From Comamonas antarctica (GTDB taxonomy: Bacteria > Pseudomonadota > Gammaproteobacteria > Burkholderiales > Burkholderiaceae_C), in assembly GCF_013363755.1 (NCBI RefSeq), contig NZ_CP054840.1:3589501-3653500 (forward strand): a stretch of DNA of 64,000 nt. Direction: 5' to 3'. The notes beneath the pieces were generated by a model that worked only from the letters and a program-made list of their open reading frames with translations, had not been told where the DNA came from and did not search any database. Positions within the stretch are counted from its first letter, which is position 1. The number at the start of each line of letters is the position of its first letter. A program made the position numbers and the translations under genes. Shown here in pieces: positions 29,752 to 43,973 of the stretch.

Positions 29752-30294
29752 ATGAAGCAACTTTGGAAATGGGGATGGCCCGGCGTGCTGGTGGTCGCCA
29801 TGATCTCGGCCTGTAGCGGAGATGGCAAAGGCTCGGACCGCGTTGCCGGCGGCGCGCCAGCGCCTGCCAACTTCAAAGAAGCCTTTACCAAGCTCGAGAA
29901 TGCGGGGAAATTGCCCATCCTCGACCGCAGCGACAGCCTCGCAGGTCCTGACATCAACGCCAATGGCGTGCGCGACGATATAGACCGCTATATCGACAGC
30001 AAGCCCGGCACCCAGGCGCAGAAAAACAGCCTCAAGGCCTTGAGCCGGGTCTTGAACCAGGCCATGACGGTAGATACCAAGGACCCGAACGCGCTGCGAA
30101 GTGTGGCCAACAGCCTCAACACTTCGGTAGGTTGCATGTGGAAGGCTTATCCCGCCGGCGCGGCCTCACCCCTAGGGGACGAAATCGAAAAGCTGACGGT
30201 AAACACGCGGGCTCGCTATGACGCCTATATGAGATTCAACTCTGCGATGAACGGCTCGGTGATCAGCGAAGACAAGGAGTTGCACTGTGACTAA
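29752..30294 (+). CDS. Cassette 1: small lipoprotein with EF-hand-like loop
   Basis: The 180-residue product has a lipoprotein signal ending in ISAC (Cys21) and a short flexible stretch. A helical domain carries DINANGVRDDID (about residues 64-75), which resembles a dockerin or thrombospondin-type calcium loop (D-x-N-x-N-G-x-x-D-D). The rest is helical with a conserved Cys near position 125 and a Cys in the final LHCD. It does not match a family I know. Its paralogue lies at 32107. The ATG at 29752 is preferred for its GGGAG site and its match to the paralogue; an ATG two codons upstream is possible. Its last 8 bases overlap the hydrolase start. Confidence 0.85.
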   Translation: MKQLWKWGWPGVLVVAMISACSGDGKGSDRVAGGAPAPANFKEAFTKLENAGKLPILDRSDSLAGPDINANGVRDDIDRYIDSKPGTQAQKNSLKALSRVLNQAMTVDTKDPNALRSVANSLNTSVGCMWKAYPAGAASPLGDEIEKLTVNTRARYDAYMRFNSAMNGSVISEDKELHCD

Positions 30295-31612
30295 ACACAT
30301 TTGCGCACGGTCGGTCGCCACCTGTCTTTGGGCCGCCCTGCTGCTGGCCACGACGTTACCTGTTCAGGCTGTCGAAGGCAATATCTGTGAAGCTCGCGGT
30401 TATACGGTGGGCTTCTTCAACGGTGTATGGAATACCACTCGGAAGGCCATCAATGGGCGATATTTCCTGAAGGAGTTGCTGGGGAACGATTACAACGGCG
30501 AGCACGTTGAATACAAGAACTTCTACAACACCACCGGCACGGAAAACGGCGCCACCATGGCGCAGGACATTGCCGAGGTATTCATCCAGCGCGCCAATGA
30601 AATCGACACCAGCGGCGAGCTGGCGCGGCGCTTCGAGTATCTCTGGGATGCCGCCACCGACCCGAAGCGCCCCTTGATGACGCAGCTGCGCGATGCACTG
30701 AGCATTCCCGTCGCGCTTCTGGAAAATATCTATACCGCGATTTCCACCAAGCTGGTTGCGGGCCTTGCCACGCTGCTGAGCCACCCGCCGACGGCGCTGG
30801 ACCAGGCCCAGCACCGCCTGACCGTCGACACGCTGGTCACCGAAGGCCAGAAGATGCTGTTTGTCGCGCATTCGCAAGGCAATCTGTTCCTGAACCCGGC
30901 CTACGACTATGCCAAGACCCGGCTTGGCACCAACAGCATCGCCGCCACGCATATCGCGCCAGCCTCGCTCACGCTGCGCGGCCCGCACCTGCTGGCCGAT
31001 ATCGACCTGGTGATCAACGGCCTGCGCCTCTTCGGCTGGAACAGCGTGCCGGAAATCAACCTGGTGCTGCCGACGTCCGATACGGACCCCAGCGGCCACA
31101 CGCTGTTCAACACCTATCTCGACGCAAGCCGTCCGGGCCGCGAGCGTGTCAAGCAAATGGCCGAACAGGGCCTGGCCTCGCTGGTGACGCCCAACGCGGC
31201 GGGCAGCCGCGGATTCTTCACGACGATGCTGACCTGGGATGGTTCCGGCGATGTCGACCTGCACACCTTCGAGCCTGGCGGCGCCCATGTCTACTTTTCG
31301 CACCCGGGCGGCCAGGTCGGTGCACTGGACCTCGACAACACCGTCGCCAACGGACCCGAGCATTACTACGCTTCCTGCAACACGGCCCAGCTGCAGGAAG
31401 GCAGCTACCGCTTCGGCATCAACAACTACCTTGGCGCCACCGGGCGCACGGCCACGGTGCAGGTCACGTTCGCACAGGGCGGCCAGCCCGTGACTCGGGA
31501 GCTCGCGGTCGGCGCGGAACGCGCCACCGGCGGCAACCATGACCCGCTCCCGGTGCTGACGGTGAGCGTCGCCAGGGACGCCAACGGCAAGTTCCAGGCC
31601 ACGGCGCATTGA
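30287..31612 (+). CDS. Cassette 1: secreted alpha/beta hydrolase with C-terminal beta-sandwich-like domain
   Basis: The 441-residue protein has a Sec signal (cleavage after VQA, about residue 28). A hydrolase domain follows with nucleophile motif FVAHSQGN (Ser196), a probable acid at DIDLV (Asp238/240) and a probable His271 in SGHTLFNTYLD, the order expected for a lipase/esterase triad. Residues about 315-395 form a second domain (DVDLHTFEPGG, GPEHYYASC) resembling the YfaP/DUF2135 type. The start is a GTG within GTGACTAA, overlapping the lipoprotein stop by 8 bases. Cys residues at 34 and 364 could form disulfides. The substrate is unknown. The paralogue is at 32678. Confidence 0.85.
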   Translation: MTKHICARSVATCLWAALLLATTLPVQAVEGNICEARGYTVGFFNGVWNTTRKAINGRYFLKELLGNDYNGEHVEYKNFYNTTGTENGATMAQDIAEVFIQRANEIDTSGELARRFEYLWDAATDPKRPLMTQLRDALSIPVALLENIYTAISTKLVAGLATLLSHPPTALDQAQHRLTVDTLVTEGQKMLFVAHSQGNLFLNPAYDYAKTRLGTNSIAATHIAPASLTLRGPHLLADIDLVINGLRLFGWNSVPEINLVLPTSDTDPSGHTLFNTYLDASRPGRERVKQMAEQGLASLVTPNAAGSRGFFTTMLTWDGSGDVDLHTFEPGGAHVYFSHPGGQVGALDLDNTVANGPEHYYASCNTAQLQEGSYRFGINNYLGATGRTATVQVTFAQGGQPVTRELAVGAERATGGNHDPLPVLTVSVARDANGKFQATAH

Positions 31613-31644
31613 ACCAGGTCACGGCGGCGACCCAGCAACAGGAA

Positions 31645-31666
31645 GCTGCCTGCGGGCAGCTTTTTT
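31645..31666 (+). terminator. Rho-independent terminator of cassette 1
   Basis: The stem GCTGCC/GGGCAGC with loop TGC is followed by six T, about 33 bases after the hydrolase stop. Confidence 0.85.
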
Positions 31667-31677
31667 GCGCGCGCCGG

Positions 31678-31875
31678 TCATGAAAGATGCTTTTCCATGG
31701 CCTCGACAATCAGGTCGGTCACGGTCATGTGGCGGTGCAACGCCGCCTGCTTCCAGTGCTGGCGCGTGGACTTGGGGACATTGAAGGTCAGTTTCACGAT
31801 GTCGCCTGTGGAGACGCTGTCAGTCTCCGGAGTCTGCGGTGCGGCTGACTCCCGTGGTTTGTCTTTCAGAGCCAT
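31678..31875 (-). CDS. Small ribbon-helix-helix-like DNA-binding protein
   Basis: The 65-residue protein has an acidic/polar N-terminal tail (about 25 residues), then VKLTFNVPKSTRQHWKQAALHRHMTVTDLIVEAMEKHLS, read here as one beta strand and two helices, the MetJ/Arc fold also used by ParG-type proteins. The ATG at 31875 (MALKDK) is preferred over an upstream one that adds 35 atypical residues. It lies between the two paralogous cassettes on the opposite strand, and a 12-bp perfect direct repeat stands in the gap to cassette 2. It may repress its own and the second cassette's promoter. No toxin or ParA partner is adjacent. Confidence 0.65.
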   Translation of the reverse strand: MALKDKPRESAAPQTPETDSVSTGDIVKLTFNVPKSTRQHWKQAALHRHMTVTDLIVEAMEKHLS

Positions 31876-31991
31876 TGCATTTCCATTTGATGAGGCCCAG
31901 GGGGCGGCTGCGCCGTGCCGGCCGGAACACCGTTCCGCGCTGTCGATGAGTTGGACACGGCTCGAACCAAGTGGTTCCACTCTGAAAAAAT

Positions 31992-32015
31992 GAAATGGGA
32001 ATGGAAATGGGAATG
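31992..32015. repeat. Two perfect 12-bp direct repeats upstream of cassette 2
   Basis: GAAATGGGAATG occurs twice in direct tandem, between the ribbon-helix-helix-like gene and cassette 2. Ribbon-helix-helix proteins commonly bind tandem short repeats, so this is a candidate operator. An AT-rich stretch with TATATATG at about 32063-32070 follows, where a promoter may lie. Confidence 0.5.
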
Positions 32016-32106
32016 CAGTTCTTTACATTTCCATGCGCCCCTGCGACACATCCTTACATCTGTATATATGTACCTCGTTAGCATTTCCGGACGTAAGGAG
32101 ATCGAC

Positions 32107-32685
32107 ATGAAGCAACTAAGGAAATGGGGATTGCCAATCCTGGCAGCCGCCATGGTCTCGGCCTGTGGCGGGGATGGCGGGAACAATGACGGCACTGCCG
32201 GAGGCGGCGGTGGCGACAACGGCGGTGGCGGTGGCGGTGGCGGTTCCACGGCACCGCTCACGGTCAGCCAGGCCTTTGCCAAGCTCGAGGCATCGGGCGA
32301 ACTGCCGGTGCTCGACCGCAGTGCCAGCCTGACCGGCACCGACGCGAATGCCGATGGCGTGCGCGACGATATCGAACGCCACATCGACAGCAAGTCGGAT
32401 ACCCAGCCGCAGAAGAACAGCCTCAAGTCCTTCAGCCGCTCGCTGAGCACAGCCATGACGGTCGACACGCAGGACCAGAACGCGCTGCGCAGCGTGGCCA
32501 ACAGCATGAACACATCGGTGACCTGCATCTGGAAGACCTACCCGTCCGGGTCCGCATCGCCCATGGTGCGCGAGATCGAGAAGCTGACCGTCAATACGCG
32601 GGCCCGCTACGAGGCCTACATGAAATTCAACTCTGCCATGGACGGCAGCGTGCTGAAGAACGAAAGGACGGTGAACTGTGATTGA
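32107..32685 (+). CDS. Cassette 2: small lipoprotein with EF-hand-like loop
   Basis: The 192-residue product has a signal peptide ending in VSAC (Cys20), then a glycine-rich spacer (about residues 21-48, with a run of eight Gly). The same helical domain as its paralogue at 29752 follows: the loop TDANADGVRDDIERHID, QKNSLKSFSRSLSTAMTVDT, and a final VNCD. The glycine linker is the main difference from cassette 1. A strong AAGGAG site precedes the ATG at 32107. The last 8 bases overlap the hydrolase GTG. Confidence 0.85.
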   Translation: MKQLRKWGLPILAAAMVSACGGDGGNNDGTAGGGGGDNGGGGGGGGSTAPLTVSQAFAKLEASGELPVLDRSASLTGTDANADGVRDDIERHIDSKSDTQPQKNSLKSFSRSLSTAMTVDTQDQNALRSVANSMNTSVTCIWKTYPSGSASPMVREIEKLTVNTRARYEAYMKFNSAMDGSVLKNERTVNCD

Positions 32686-34003
32686 ACGCACTTATGCGCG
32701 GCTGCGCGCCGCCTGCCTGCCGGCCGTCCTGCTGCTGGCCGCGGCATTCCCGGCGCATGCCGCCAATGAGAACATCTGCGCGGCACGCGGCTATACCGTC
32801 GGTTTCTTCAACGGGGTCTGGAACACCTTGCCGCAGGCCATTGACGGCCGCATGGCGCTGCAGGAACTGCTGGACGAGGAGTACAACGGCGAACCCGTGG
32901 AGTTCGAGAACTTCTACAACACCACCGGCGCGAGCAACGATGCCACCATGGCCCAGGACATTGCCGAGGTGTTCATGCAGCGCGCCAACGAGTTCGATGC
33001 CAGCGGCGAACTGGCCCAGCGCTTCGAGTACCTGTGGGATGCCGCCAGCGACACCCAGCGTCCGCTGCTGACCCGGCTGCGCGACGTCATGAGCGCGCCC
33101 GCGGTGCTCGTCGAAGGCATCTACTCGGCGATCTCGCTGAAGGTGGCCGCGACCTGGGCCAGCCTGCTGAGCAACCCGCCCACCGCGCTGAACTACGCCC
33201 AGCACCGCCTCACCATCGACACGCTGGCCACCGAAGGCCAGAAGCTGCTGTTTGTCGCGCACTCGCAAGGCAATCTGTTCGTGAACCCGGCCTACGATTA
33301 CGCCAAGTCGAAGTACGCGACGGACAGCGTCGCGGTCACGCATATCGCACCGGCGTCGCTCACGCTGCGCGGCCCGCACGTGCTCGCGGACATCGACCTG
33401 GTGATCAACGGCCTGCGTGCGTTCGGCTGGAGCAGCGTGCCCGAGATCAATCTGACGCTGCCCGCGGCCGACAAGGACCTGAGCGGCCACACGCTGATCG
33501 ACACCTACCTCGACGCACGTCGCGCCGGCCGTGCGCGCGTGAAGCAGATGGCCGAGCAAAGCCTGTATGCACTGGCCACGCCCACGGCGCTGGGCAGCCG
33601 CGGCTTCTTCACGACCATGCTGACCTGGGATGGCGAAGGTGATGTCGACCTGCATACCTTCGAGCCCGGCGGCGCGCATGTCTACTACTCGAACATGCGC
33701 GGCCAGGTCGGCATGCTCGATGTCGACAACGTCGTCGCCAATGGTCCGGAGCACTACTATGCGTCCTGCGATCCTGCGGTGCTGCAGGAAGGCACCTACC
33801 GCATCGGCATCAACAACTATGCGCGCGCCACCGGCCGCACGGCCACGGTGCAGGTGACCTTTGCGCAGGGCGGCCAGCCCGTGACCCGGGTGCTGGGCGT
33901 GGGCGCGGAGCGCGGCAACGGCGGCAACAGCACGCCGATCCCGGTGCTGACCGTGAATGTGGCCAAGGACGCCAACGGCAAGCTCGTCGCGACGGCGCAG
34001 TAA
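32678..34003 (+). CDS. Cassette 2: secreted alpha/beta hydrolase with C-terminal beta-sandwich-like domain
   Basis: The 441-residue paralogue of the 30287 gene is identical in length. It has a Sec signal ending in PAHA, the nucleophile motif FVAHSQGN, DIDLVINGLRAFG, SGHTLIDTYLD, and the C-terminal DVDLHTFEPGGAHVYYS domain. The start is a GTG in GTGATTGA, again overlapping the lipoprotein stop by 8 bases. Divergence is concentrated in a few blocks, while the catalytic parts are conserved in both, so both copies look functional. The substrate and the role of the partner lipoprotein are unknown. Confidence 0.85.
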   Translation: MIERTYARLRAACLPAVLLLAAAFPAHAANENICAARGYTVGFFNGVWNTLPQAIDGRMALQELLDEEYNGEPVEFENFYNTTGASNDATMAQDIAEVFMQRANEFDASGELAQRFEYLWDAASDTQRPLLTRLRDVMSAPAVLVEGIYSAISLKVAATWASLLSNPPTALNYAQHRLTIDTLATEGQKLLFVAHSQGNLFVNPAYDYAKSKYATDSVAVTHIAPASLTLRGPHVLADIDLVINGLRAFGWSSVPEINLTLPAADKDLSGHTLIDTYLDARRAGRARVKQMAEQSLYALATPTALGSRGFFTTMLTWDGEGDVDLHTFEPGGAHVYYSNMRGQVGMLDVDNVVANGPEHYYASCDPAVLQEGTYRIGINNYARATGRTATVQVTFAQGGQPVTRVLGVGAERGNGGNSTPIPVLTVNVAKDANGKLVATAQ

Positions 34004-34017
34004 GCGCTGCCGGCACG

Positions 34018-34050
34018 CAAAAAGGCGGTCCCGAGGGACCGCCTTTTTTT
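34018..34050. terminator. Bidirectional terminator between cassette 2 and the beta-propeller gene
   Basis: The stem AAAAAGGCGGTCC/GGGACCGCCTTTTT with loop CGA has a T run on the plus strand and a matching A run on the left side, so it serves both converging genes. Confidence 0.88.
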
Positions 34051-34060
34051 CGTTTCAGGC

Positions 34061-35344
34061 TCAGGCGCCGACGATCGCCGACACATCCAGCACATACATC
34101 TGGCGCTGCCCCTCATGCACCGAGTCGATGCAGACCTGGCGCCCGTCGCGGCTCCAGCGCGGGTGCAGGTCGCAGCGGTTTTCCTTGCTCAGGTCGGGCG
34201 TGGCGTAGAAGCTGCCCAGGTTGCGGCGCGCGCCGGTGTGCATGTCGAACAGGAACAGGAAGCGCTCGTGCGTCTGGTCGTCAGGGTAGGTGTCGCTGAG
34301 CAGCCAGCGCGTGCTCACCGGCGAGAAGCTCATATGGCCGTTCTCGACCAGCACCTCGCGCCCGATGACCTCGACCGCGCCGCCCTCGATGTCATGGTAG
34401 AGGTGGTAGTGGATCTCGCCCGCATGCGGGCCCCAGACGATGATGTGGCTGTCGTCCTGCCACAGCGGGTGCGAGATCTGATATTCGGATTTCTCGTAGT
34501 CGAACGTACCCACGGCGCCCGGGTCGAAGTCGGCGGCAAGCTGCGGCAGCGGGTGGTCCGAGCATTCGAGCAGGCGCATTTCCGAGCCGTCGGGGTTCAT
34601 GGTGATCAGGCGGTGCAGGAAGCAGGTTTCATCCTTCACGCGCTCGGTCCAGCGGTGCAGGAACAGGATGCGCGACGAAGCCGGATTGACTTCGATGTGG
34701 CTGACCCAGTGGATGGCTTTCTCCATCGACTTCCGGGGGTGGAAGGCTTTCAGGCCCGCATAGCTGACCAGCAGCGCGGCCGCGCCCGTGGCCAGGTCCA
34801 TGCGCCAGATGCCGTCGTCCGCGGGCGCGAGCGGCAGCGCGAACGGGCCGCCGGTTTCGCTGTAGCCAATCGTCTCGTGCGTCACATACAGGCGCCGGTA
34901 GTCGACCGACAGCGCCCACTGGCTGCTGGGCGCGGCCACGTAGACCGGCATGGGCAGCACGCGGCGCGCGAGCGTGTCGACATCGACCACCACGGCGCCA
35001 AAGCCCGGGTAGCGCGCCGCGCTGTCGCCCGTCCGGTCGTTGTAGACCAGTTGCCGCCCCGGAGCGCCGTCGAGCCACTGCAGCTGGCTACCCATCTGCC
35101 AGTTCCAGGCGCCGGTCTCGCCCAAGGCATGGAAGCGGTCGCCGTCCAGCGTGTCGAAATAGCCTACGGTCGCCTTGGCGTCGGGCGTGAGGTACTGGTC
35201 CATGGCCGGGGTGCGCTGGCCTGCGATCAGGCGGTTGGTCCGGTCCCAGTTCGACTTGTTGTAGTAGCCAAAGAAATGGTGCTGGTGGCCGTCGCCCACG
35301 CGGCGGCAGGAGACATAGGAAGCGGGATTGGCGGACTCGGTCAT
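34061..35344 (-). CDS. Beta-propeller protein, oligogalacturonate-lyase-like
   Basis: The 427-residue soluble protein has no signal peptide and is rich in repeated W/D and H motifs. It has TolB/WD40-like blades (HHFFGYYNKSNWDR at the N terminus, HPRWSRDGRQVCIDS near the end) similar in layout to oligogalacturonide lyases (Pel22). Several His residues (HHFF, HHPLW-type segments, HMSFSP) could bind a metal. The activity is not established. It lies 75 bases downstream of a Bug receptor gene on the same strand and may act on the ligand of that receptor. Confidence 0.65.
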   Translation of the reverse strand: MTESANPASYVSCRRVGDGHQHHFFGYYNKSNWDRTNRLIAGQRTPAMDQYLTPDAKATVGYFDTLDGDRFHALGETGAWNWQMGSQLQWLDGAPGRQLVYNDRTGDSAARYPGFGAVVVDVDTLARRVLPMPVYVAAPSSQWALSVDYRRLYVTHETIGYSETGGPFALPLAPADDGIWRMDLATGAAALLVSYAGLKAFHPRKSMEKAIHWVSHIEVNPASSRILFLHRWTERVKDETCFLHRLITMNPDGSEMRLLECSDHPLPQLAADFDPGAVGTFDYEKSEYQISHPLWQDDSHIIVWGPHAGEIHYHLYHDIEGGAVEVIGREVLVENGHMSFSPVSTRWLLSDTYPDDQTHERFLFLFDMHTGARRNLGSFYATPDLSKENRCDLHPRWSRDGRQVCIDSVHEGQRQMYVLDVSAIVGA

Positions 35345-35418
35345 GCGGGAAGTGGAAGGCTGGAAGGAAGCGGGCCGGGGGCCCGGACAGGGAAATGCAG
35401 GCGTGCGCCGGTCCGGCC

Positions 35419-36411
35419 TCAGTCGGCCGAGACCTTGCCCTCGAGAATCACGCGGTCCCAGCGGACTTTCTCCTGGGCCACGAAGCGCTGTGCATCGGGC
35501 AGGCTGTTGGCCACGGCCGTCATGCCCTGCTCCTCAAGACCCTTGCGGAACTCGGGCGTGTTGATGACCTTGCGCACGTCGGCGCTGATCTTCTCGACAA
35601 TCGCTGGCGGCACTTTGGCCGATACCGCCACCGTGGTCCACGACGTGGCTTCGAAGCCCTGGATGCCGGCTTCGGCAGCGGTGGGCACATCGGGCAGTGC
35701 CGCCAGCCGCTGCTTGCCGGTCACGGCCAGCGCCTTCATCTTGCCGGCGCGGATGTGGCCCAGCACCGTCGGCGGGTTCTCGAACATCAGCTGGATCTGG
35801 TTGCCCAGCAGGTCATTGAGCGCGGCCGAGCTGCCGCGGTAAGGCACATGCACGATGGGCGCGCCCGACTGCAGCTTGTAGAGTTCGCCCATCATGTGCA
35901 CCGACGAGCCCACGCCGGCGGAACCGAAGTTCACCGTGCCCGGCGCCTTCTTGGCCAATGCCGTCAATTGCTGCATGTCGCTGGCCGGCAGCGCTGGCGC
36001 GGCAACGACCACATGCGGCATTTCGGCCAGCACCGTCACCACCCGCAGATCGGTGGCCGGGTTGTACGGCAGTTTCTTGTAGATGCCATAGGCCGCGTGC
36101 AGGCCGATCGAGCCGACCATCAGCGTATAGCCGTCGGCGGGCTGGTCCGCGACATAGCGTCCGCCCAGGTGGCCGCCCGCGCCGGGCTTGTTTTCGACCA
36201 CGACCGGCTGGTCCCAGAGACGGCCGAGCTTGTCGGCGAGCATGCGCGCCTGCACATCCGAGCTGCCGCCCGCGGTGAACGGCACGATGATGCGCACCTG
36301 GCGCGCGGGATTCGGATAGGCCGCGTCGCTGGACCAGGCGCTGGCCGAGCAGCCGATGAGGGTGGCGGCAAGTGCCGTCAGGCCGAAGTGGCGGCGCGCG
36401 ATGTGTGTCAT
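35419..36411 (-). CDS. Bug family tripartite tricarboxylate receptor-like substrate-binding protein
   Basis: The 330-residue periplasmic binding protein begins with a signal peptide (MTHIARRHFGLTALAATLIGC, possible lipobox or standard cleavage after WSS). The mature part has IRIIVPF-type VRIIVPFTAGGSSDVQARM and ENKPGAGGHLGGRYVA, the family ligand-binding loops. The large Bug family in Comamonadaceae binds carboxylates, and most members lack their own permease, as here. It is divergent from a LysR regulator. Confidence 0.92.
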   Translation of the reverse strand: MTHIARRHFGLTALAATLIGCSASAWSSDAAYPNPARQVRIIVPFTAGGSSDVQARMLADKLGRLWDQPVVVENKPGAGGHLGGRYVADQPADGYTLMVGSIGLHAAYGIYKKLPYNPATDLRVVTVLAEMPHVVVAAPALPASDMQQLTALAKKAPGTVNFGSAGVGSSVHMMGELYKLQSGAPIVHVPYRGSSAALNDLLGNQIQLMFENPPTVLGHIRAGKMKALAVTGKQRLAALPDVPTAAEAGIQGFEATSWTTVAVSAKVPPAIVEKISADVRKVINTPEFRKGLEEQGMTAVANSLPDAQRFVAQEKVRWDRVILEGKVSAD

Positions 36412-36516
36412 GTGCAGGTCCTTGGAAAATGCTGTGGCCTGGGGCGGCCTTGTCTCGTATGAAGCGAGTGTAGGGAGCTCAACCTACGCAGCAAAATGCA
36501 TTTTTCCGCTCTGTCC

Positions 36517-36531
36517 ATACAGGATTGGTAT
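36517..36531. promoter_or_regulatory. Putative LysR-type operator (ATAC-N7-GTAT)
   Basis: ATAC-AGGATTG-GTAT is a T-N11-A palindrome of the kind LysR proteins bind. It lies in the 132-base gap between the Bug gene and its divergent LysR regulator, 13 bases before the regulator's ATG. Confidence 0.5.
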
Positions 36532-36543
36532 ACCCTTCGCGCC

Positions 36544-37437
36544 ATGCCCCGCCCTCTGAGTTTTCGCGAAATCGAAGCCTTCCGTGCCGTGATGCAGGCC
36601 GGAACCACCACTGCCGCGGCGCAACTGCTGCATACCACCCAGCCTTCGGTGAGTCGCCTGCTATCGCAGATGCAGGCCGGTGCCGGACTCAAGCTTTTCG
36701 ACATGCACAAGGGCCGGCTGCGCCCCACGCCCGAAGCACTGGACCTGCATGCCACGGTGCAACAGCATTTCGTCGGCCTGGAGCGCATCGAGCGCGAGCT
36801 GCAGGGCCTGCGGATGTCGGGCGCGGGCACGCTGCGCATCGGCTGCACGCCCGCGCTGGGCCTGTCGGTGCTGCCGGCCGTGGTGCATGCATTCGTGCAG
36901 CAGCACCCGGGCACGCCCATCAGCCTGCAAACCCTGGGCACCGCGCATCTGCGCGAAGGCCTGCAGCTGGGACAATTCGATCTCGTGGTCAGCACCATGG
37001 CCATCGATGCGCCCGACCTGAGCGCCAGCGTGCTGCACCATAGCCAGGCGGTCTGCGTCATGCATCCCGCCCACCCGCTGGCGCAGCGCGGGCAATTGCA
37101 TGTGAGCGATCTCGCCGATCAGTTGCTGCTCACGCTCAACGCCGACGACGACATCTGCCGGCAACTGCAGCAGACCATGCAGCGCCATGGCGTACAGGCG
37201 CGCTCGACCATCGAGACCACCTATTCATCGACGATTTGCTGTCTCGCCGCGGAAGGCACGGGCATAGGCGTGGTCAATCCCTACGTGGCCCACAAGTTCG
37301 CCGCGGAGCTGGCAGTGCGGCCGCTGCTGCCGCAATGCCCGGTCGAGATCGCGCTGGCCCTGCCGCTGCACCGTGCGCCCTCGGCGCGCGCCGATTCCTT
37401 CGTGCAACTGCTGCAGCAGCAGTTGCAGGAGCGCTAG
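36544..37437 (+). CDS. LysR-family transcriptional regulator
   Basis: The 297-residue regulator has the helix-turn-helix at about residues 5-62 (FREIEAFRAVMQAG, TTAAAQLLHTTQPSVSRLLSQ) and an effector-binding domain with GTLRIGCTPALGL. The ATG at 36544 gives a standard N terminus (MPRPLSFREIEAFRAV). An earlier in-frame ATG at 36496 would place the operator-like palindrome inside the gene. It probably controls the divergent Bug/beta-propeller pair. Its stop overlaps the stop of the next, convergent gene. Confidence 0.88.
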   Translation: MPRPLSFREIEAFRAVMQAGTTTAAAQLLHTTQPSVSRLLSQMQAGAGLKLFDMHKGRLRPTPEALDLHATVQQHFVGLERIERELQGLRMSGAGTLRIGCTPALGLSVLPAVVHAFVQQHPGTPISLQTLGTAHLREGLQLGQFDLVVSTMAIDAPDLSASVLHHSQAVCVMHPAHPLAQRGQLHVSDLADQLLLTLNADDDICRQLQQTMQRHGVQARSTIETTYSSTICCLAAEGTGIGVVNPYVAHKFAAELAVRPLLPQCPVEIALALPLHRAPSARADSFVQLLQQQLQER

Positions 37438-37762
37438 GCTTTCTCCACCTGCAGATCGGCATCGCAGCCCACGCCGGCCGCAATCCAGCGCCTTGCGGCG
37501 CGCAGCCAAAGTCGCCCGCGCCAGCGCTGCCAGCGGCCGGGCGATGCAGCCAGGGCCTTCGCATCCTCGAGCACGCCGCAGCGGTAATGCGCGCCGGTCT
37601 CGTCCCAGCGCAGCGCGCTGCACGCGCCTTGCCGCCGGCGCGAGACCAGCATGCCCATGGGGCAGGGTTCGGCCAGGCAACACAGGCCGCAGCCATTGCA
37701 GGGCGCGCCCAGCGCCGGCTTGGCCGGCGCCTGCGCATGCCAATGGACAGCGTATTCGCGCA

Positions 37763-37763
<1 letters not shown>
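37434..37763 (-). CDS. YkgJ-like small cysteine-rich (metal/iron-sulfur-binding) protein
   Basis: The 109-residue protein has a cysteine cluster CNGCGLCCLAEPCP followed by GACSAL and YRCG, the pattern of the YkgJ/UPF0153 family, thought to bind zinc or an Fe-S cluster. Its ATG overlaps the uvrA stop by 1 base (TGATG), so it is translationally linked to the double UvrA. The link to DNA repair is unproven but notable. Confidence 0.75.
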
Positions 37764-43768
<6,005 letters not shown>

Positions 43769-43854
43769 ACAGGCAGTCTTTCTGAATGGTGGCGGACCAT
43801 TCTAGGACTGGACCCGAGGGGCCTGCTGTCGGACAAAACATTGCCTGGCAATCA

Positions 43855-43870
43855 CTGTGTATTTATTCAG
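43855..43870. promoter_or_regulatory. lexA box: LexA-type SOS box upstream of uvrA
   Basis: CTG-TGTATTTATT-CAG matches CTG-N10-CAG, the LexA consensus used by beta- and gammaproteobacteria, with the wider form A-CTG..CAG-TA and an AT-rich core. It is 87 bases before the uvrA start and just beyond the porin terminator on the other side. A TAGAAT -10-like box for uvrA lies at 43799-43804. SOS control of uvrA is known in enterobacteria and is inferred here. Confidence 0.65.
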
Positions 43871-43888
43871 TAACGGCTGCGCCAAGGC

Positions 43889-43925
43889 AAAAAAAAACCT
43901 CCCGGCACCGAAGCGCAGGGAGGTT
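43889..43925 (-). terminator. Rho-independent terminator of the porin gene
   Basis: The stem AACCTCCC/GGGAGGTT is followed on the minus strand by a run of nine T, 49 bases after the porin stop. Confidence 0.85.
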
Positions 43926-43973
43926 GCAGCTTGCAAGCCCCGACCCGGGGGCCGGGCTCAGGCCGTCAGGCGA

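Noticed and set aside
31678..31875. Toxin-antitoxin antitoxin
   Set aside because: The protein resembles an antitoxin-type DNA binder, but no short toxin-like gene lies next to it; the flanking genes are secreted hydrolase cassettes.
29752..34003. Type VI secretion lipase effector with lipoprotein immunity
   Set aside because: Both hydrolases have their own Sec signal peptides and no VgrG, PAAR or Hcp genes are nearby, so T6SS delivery is unlikely. An inhibitor role for the lipoprotein is not excluded.
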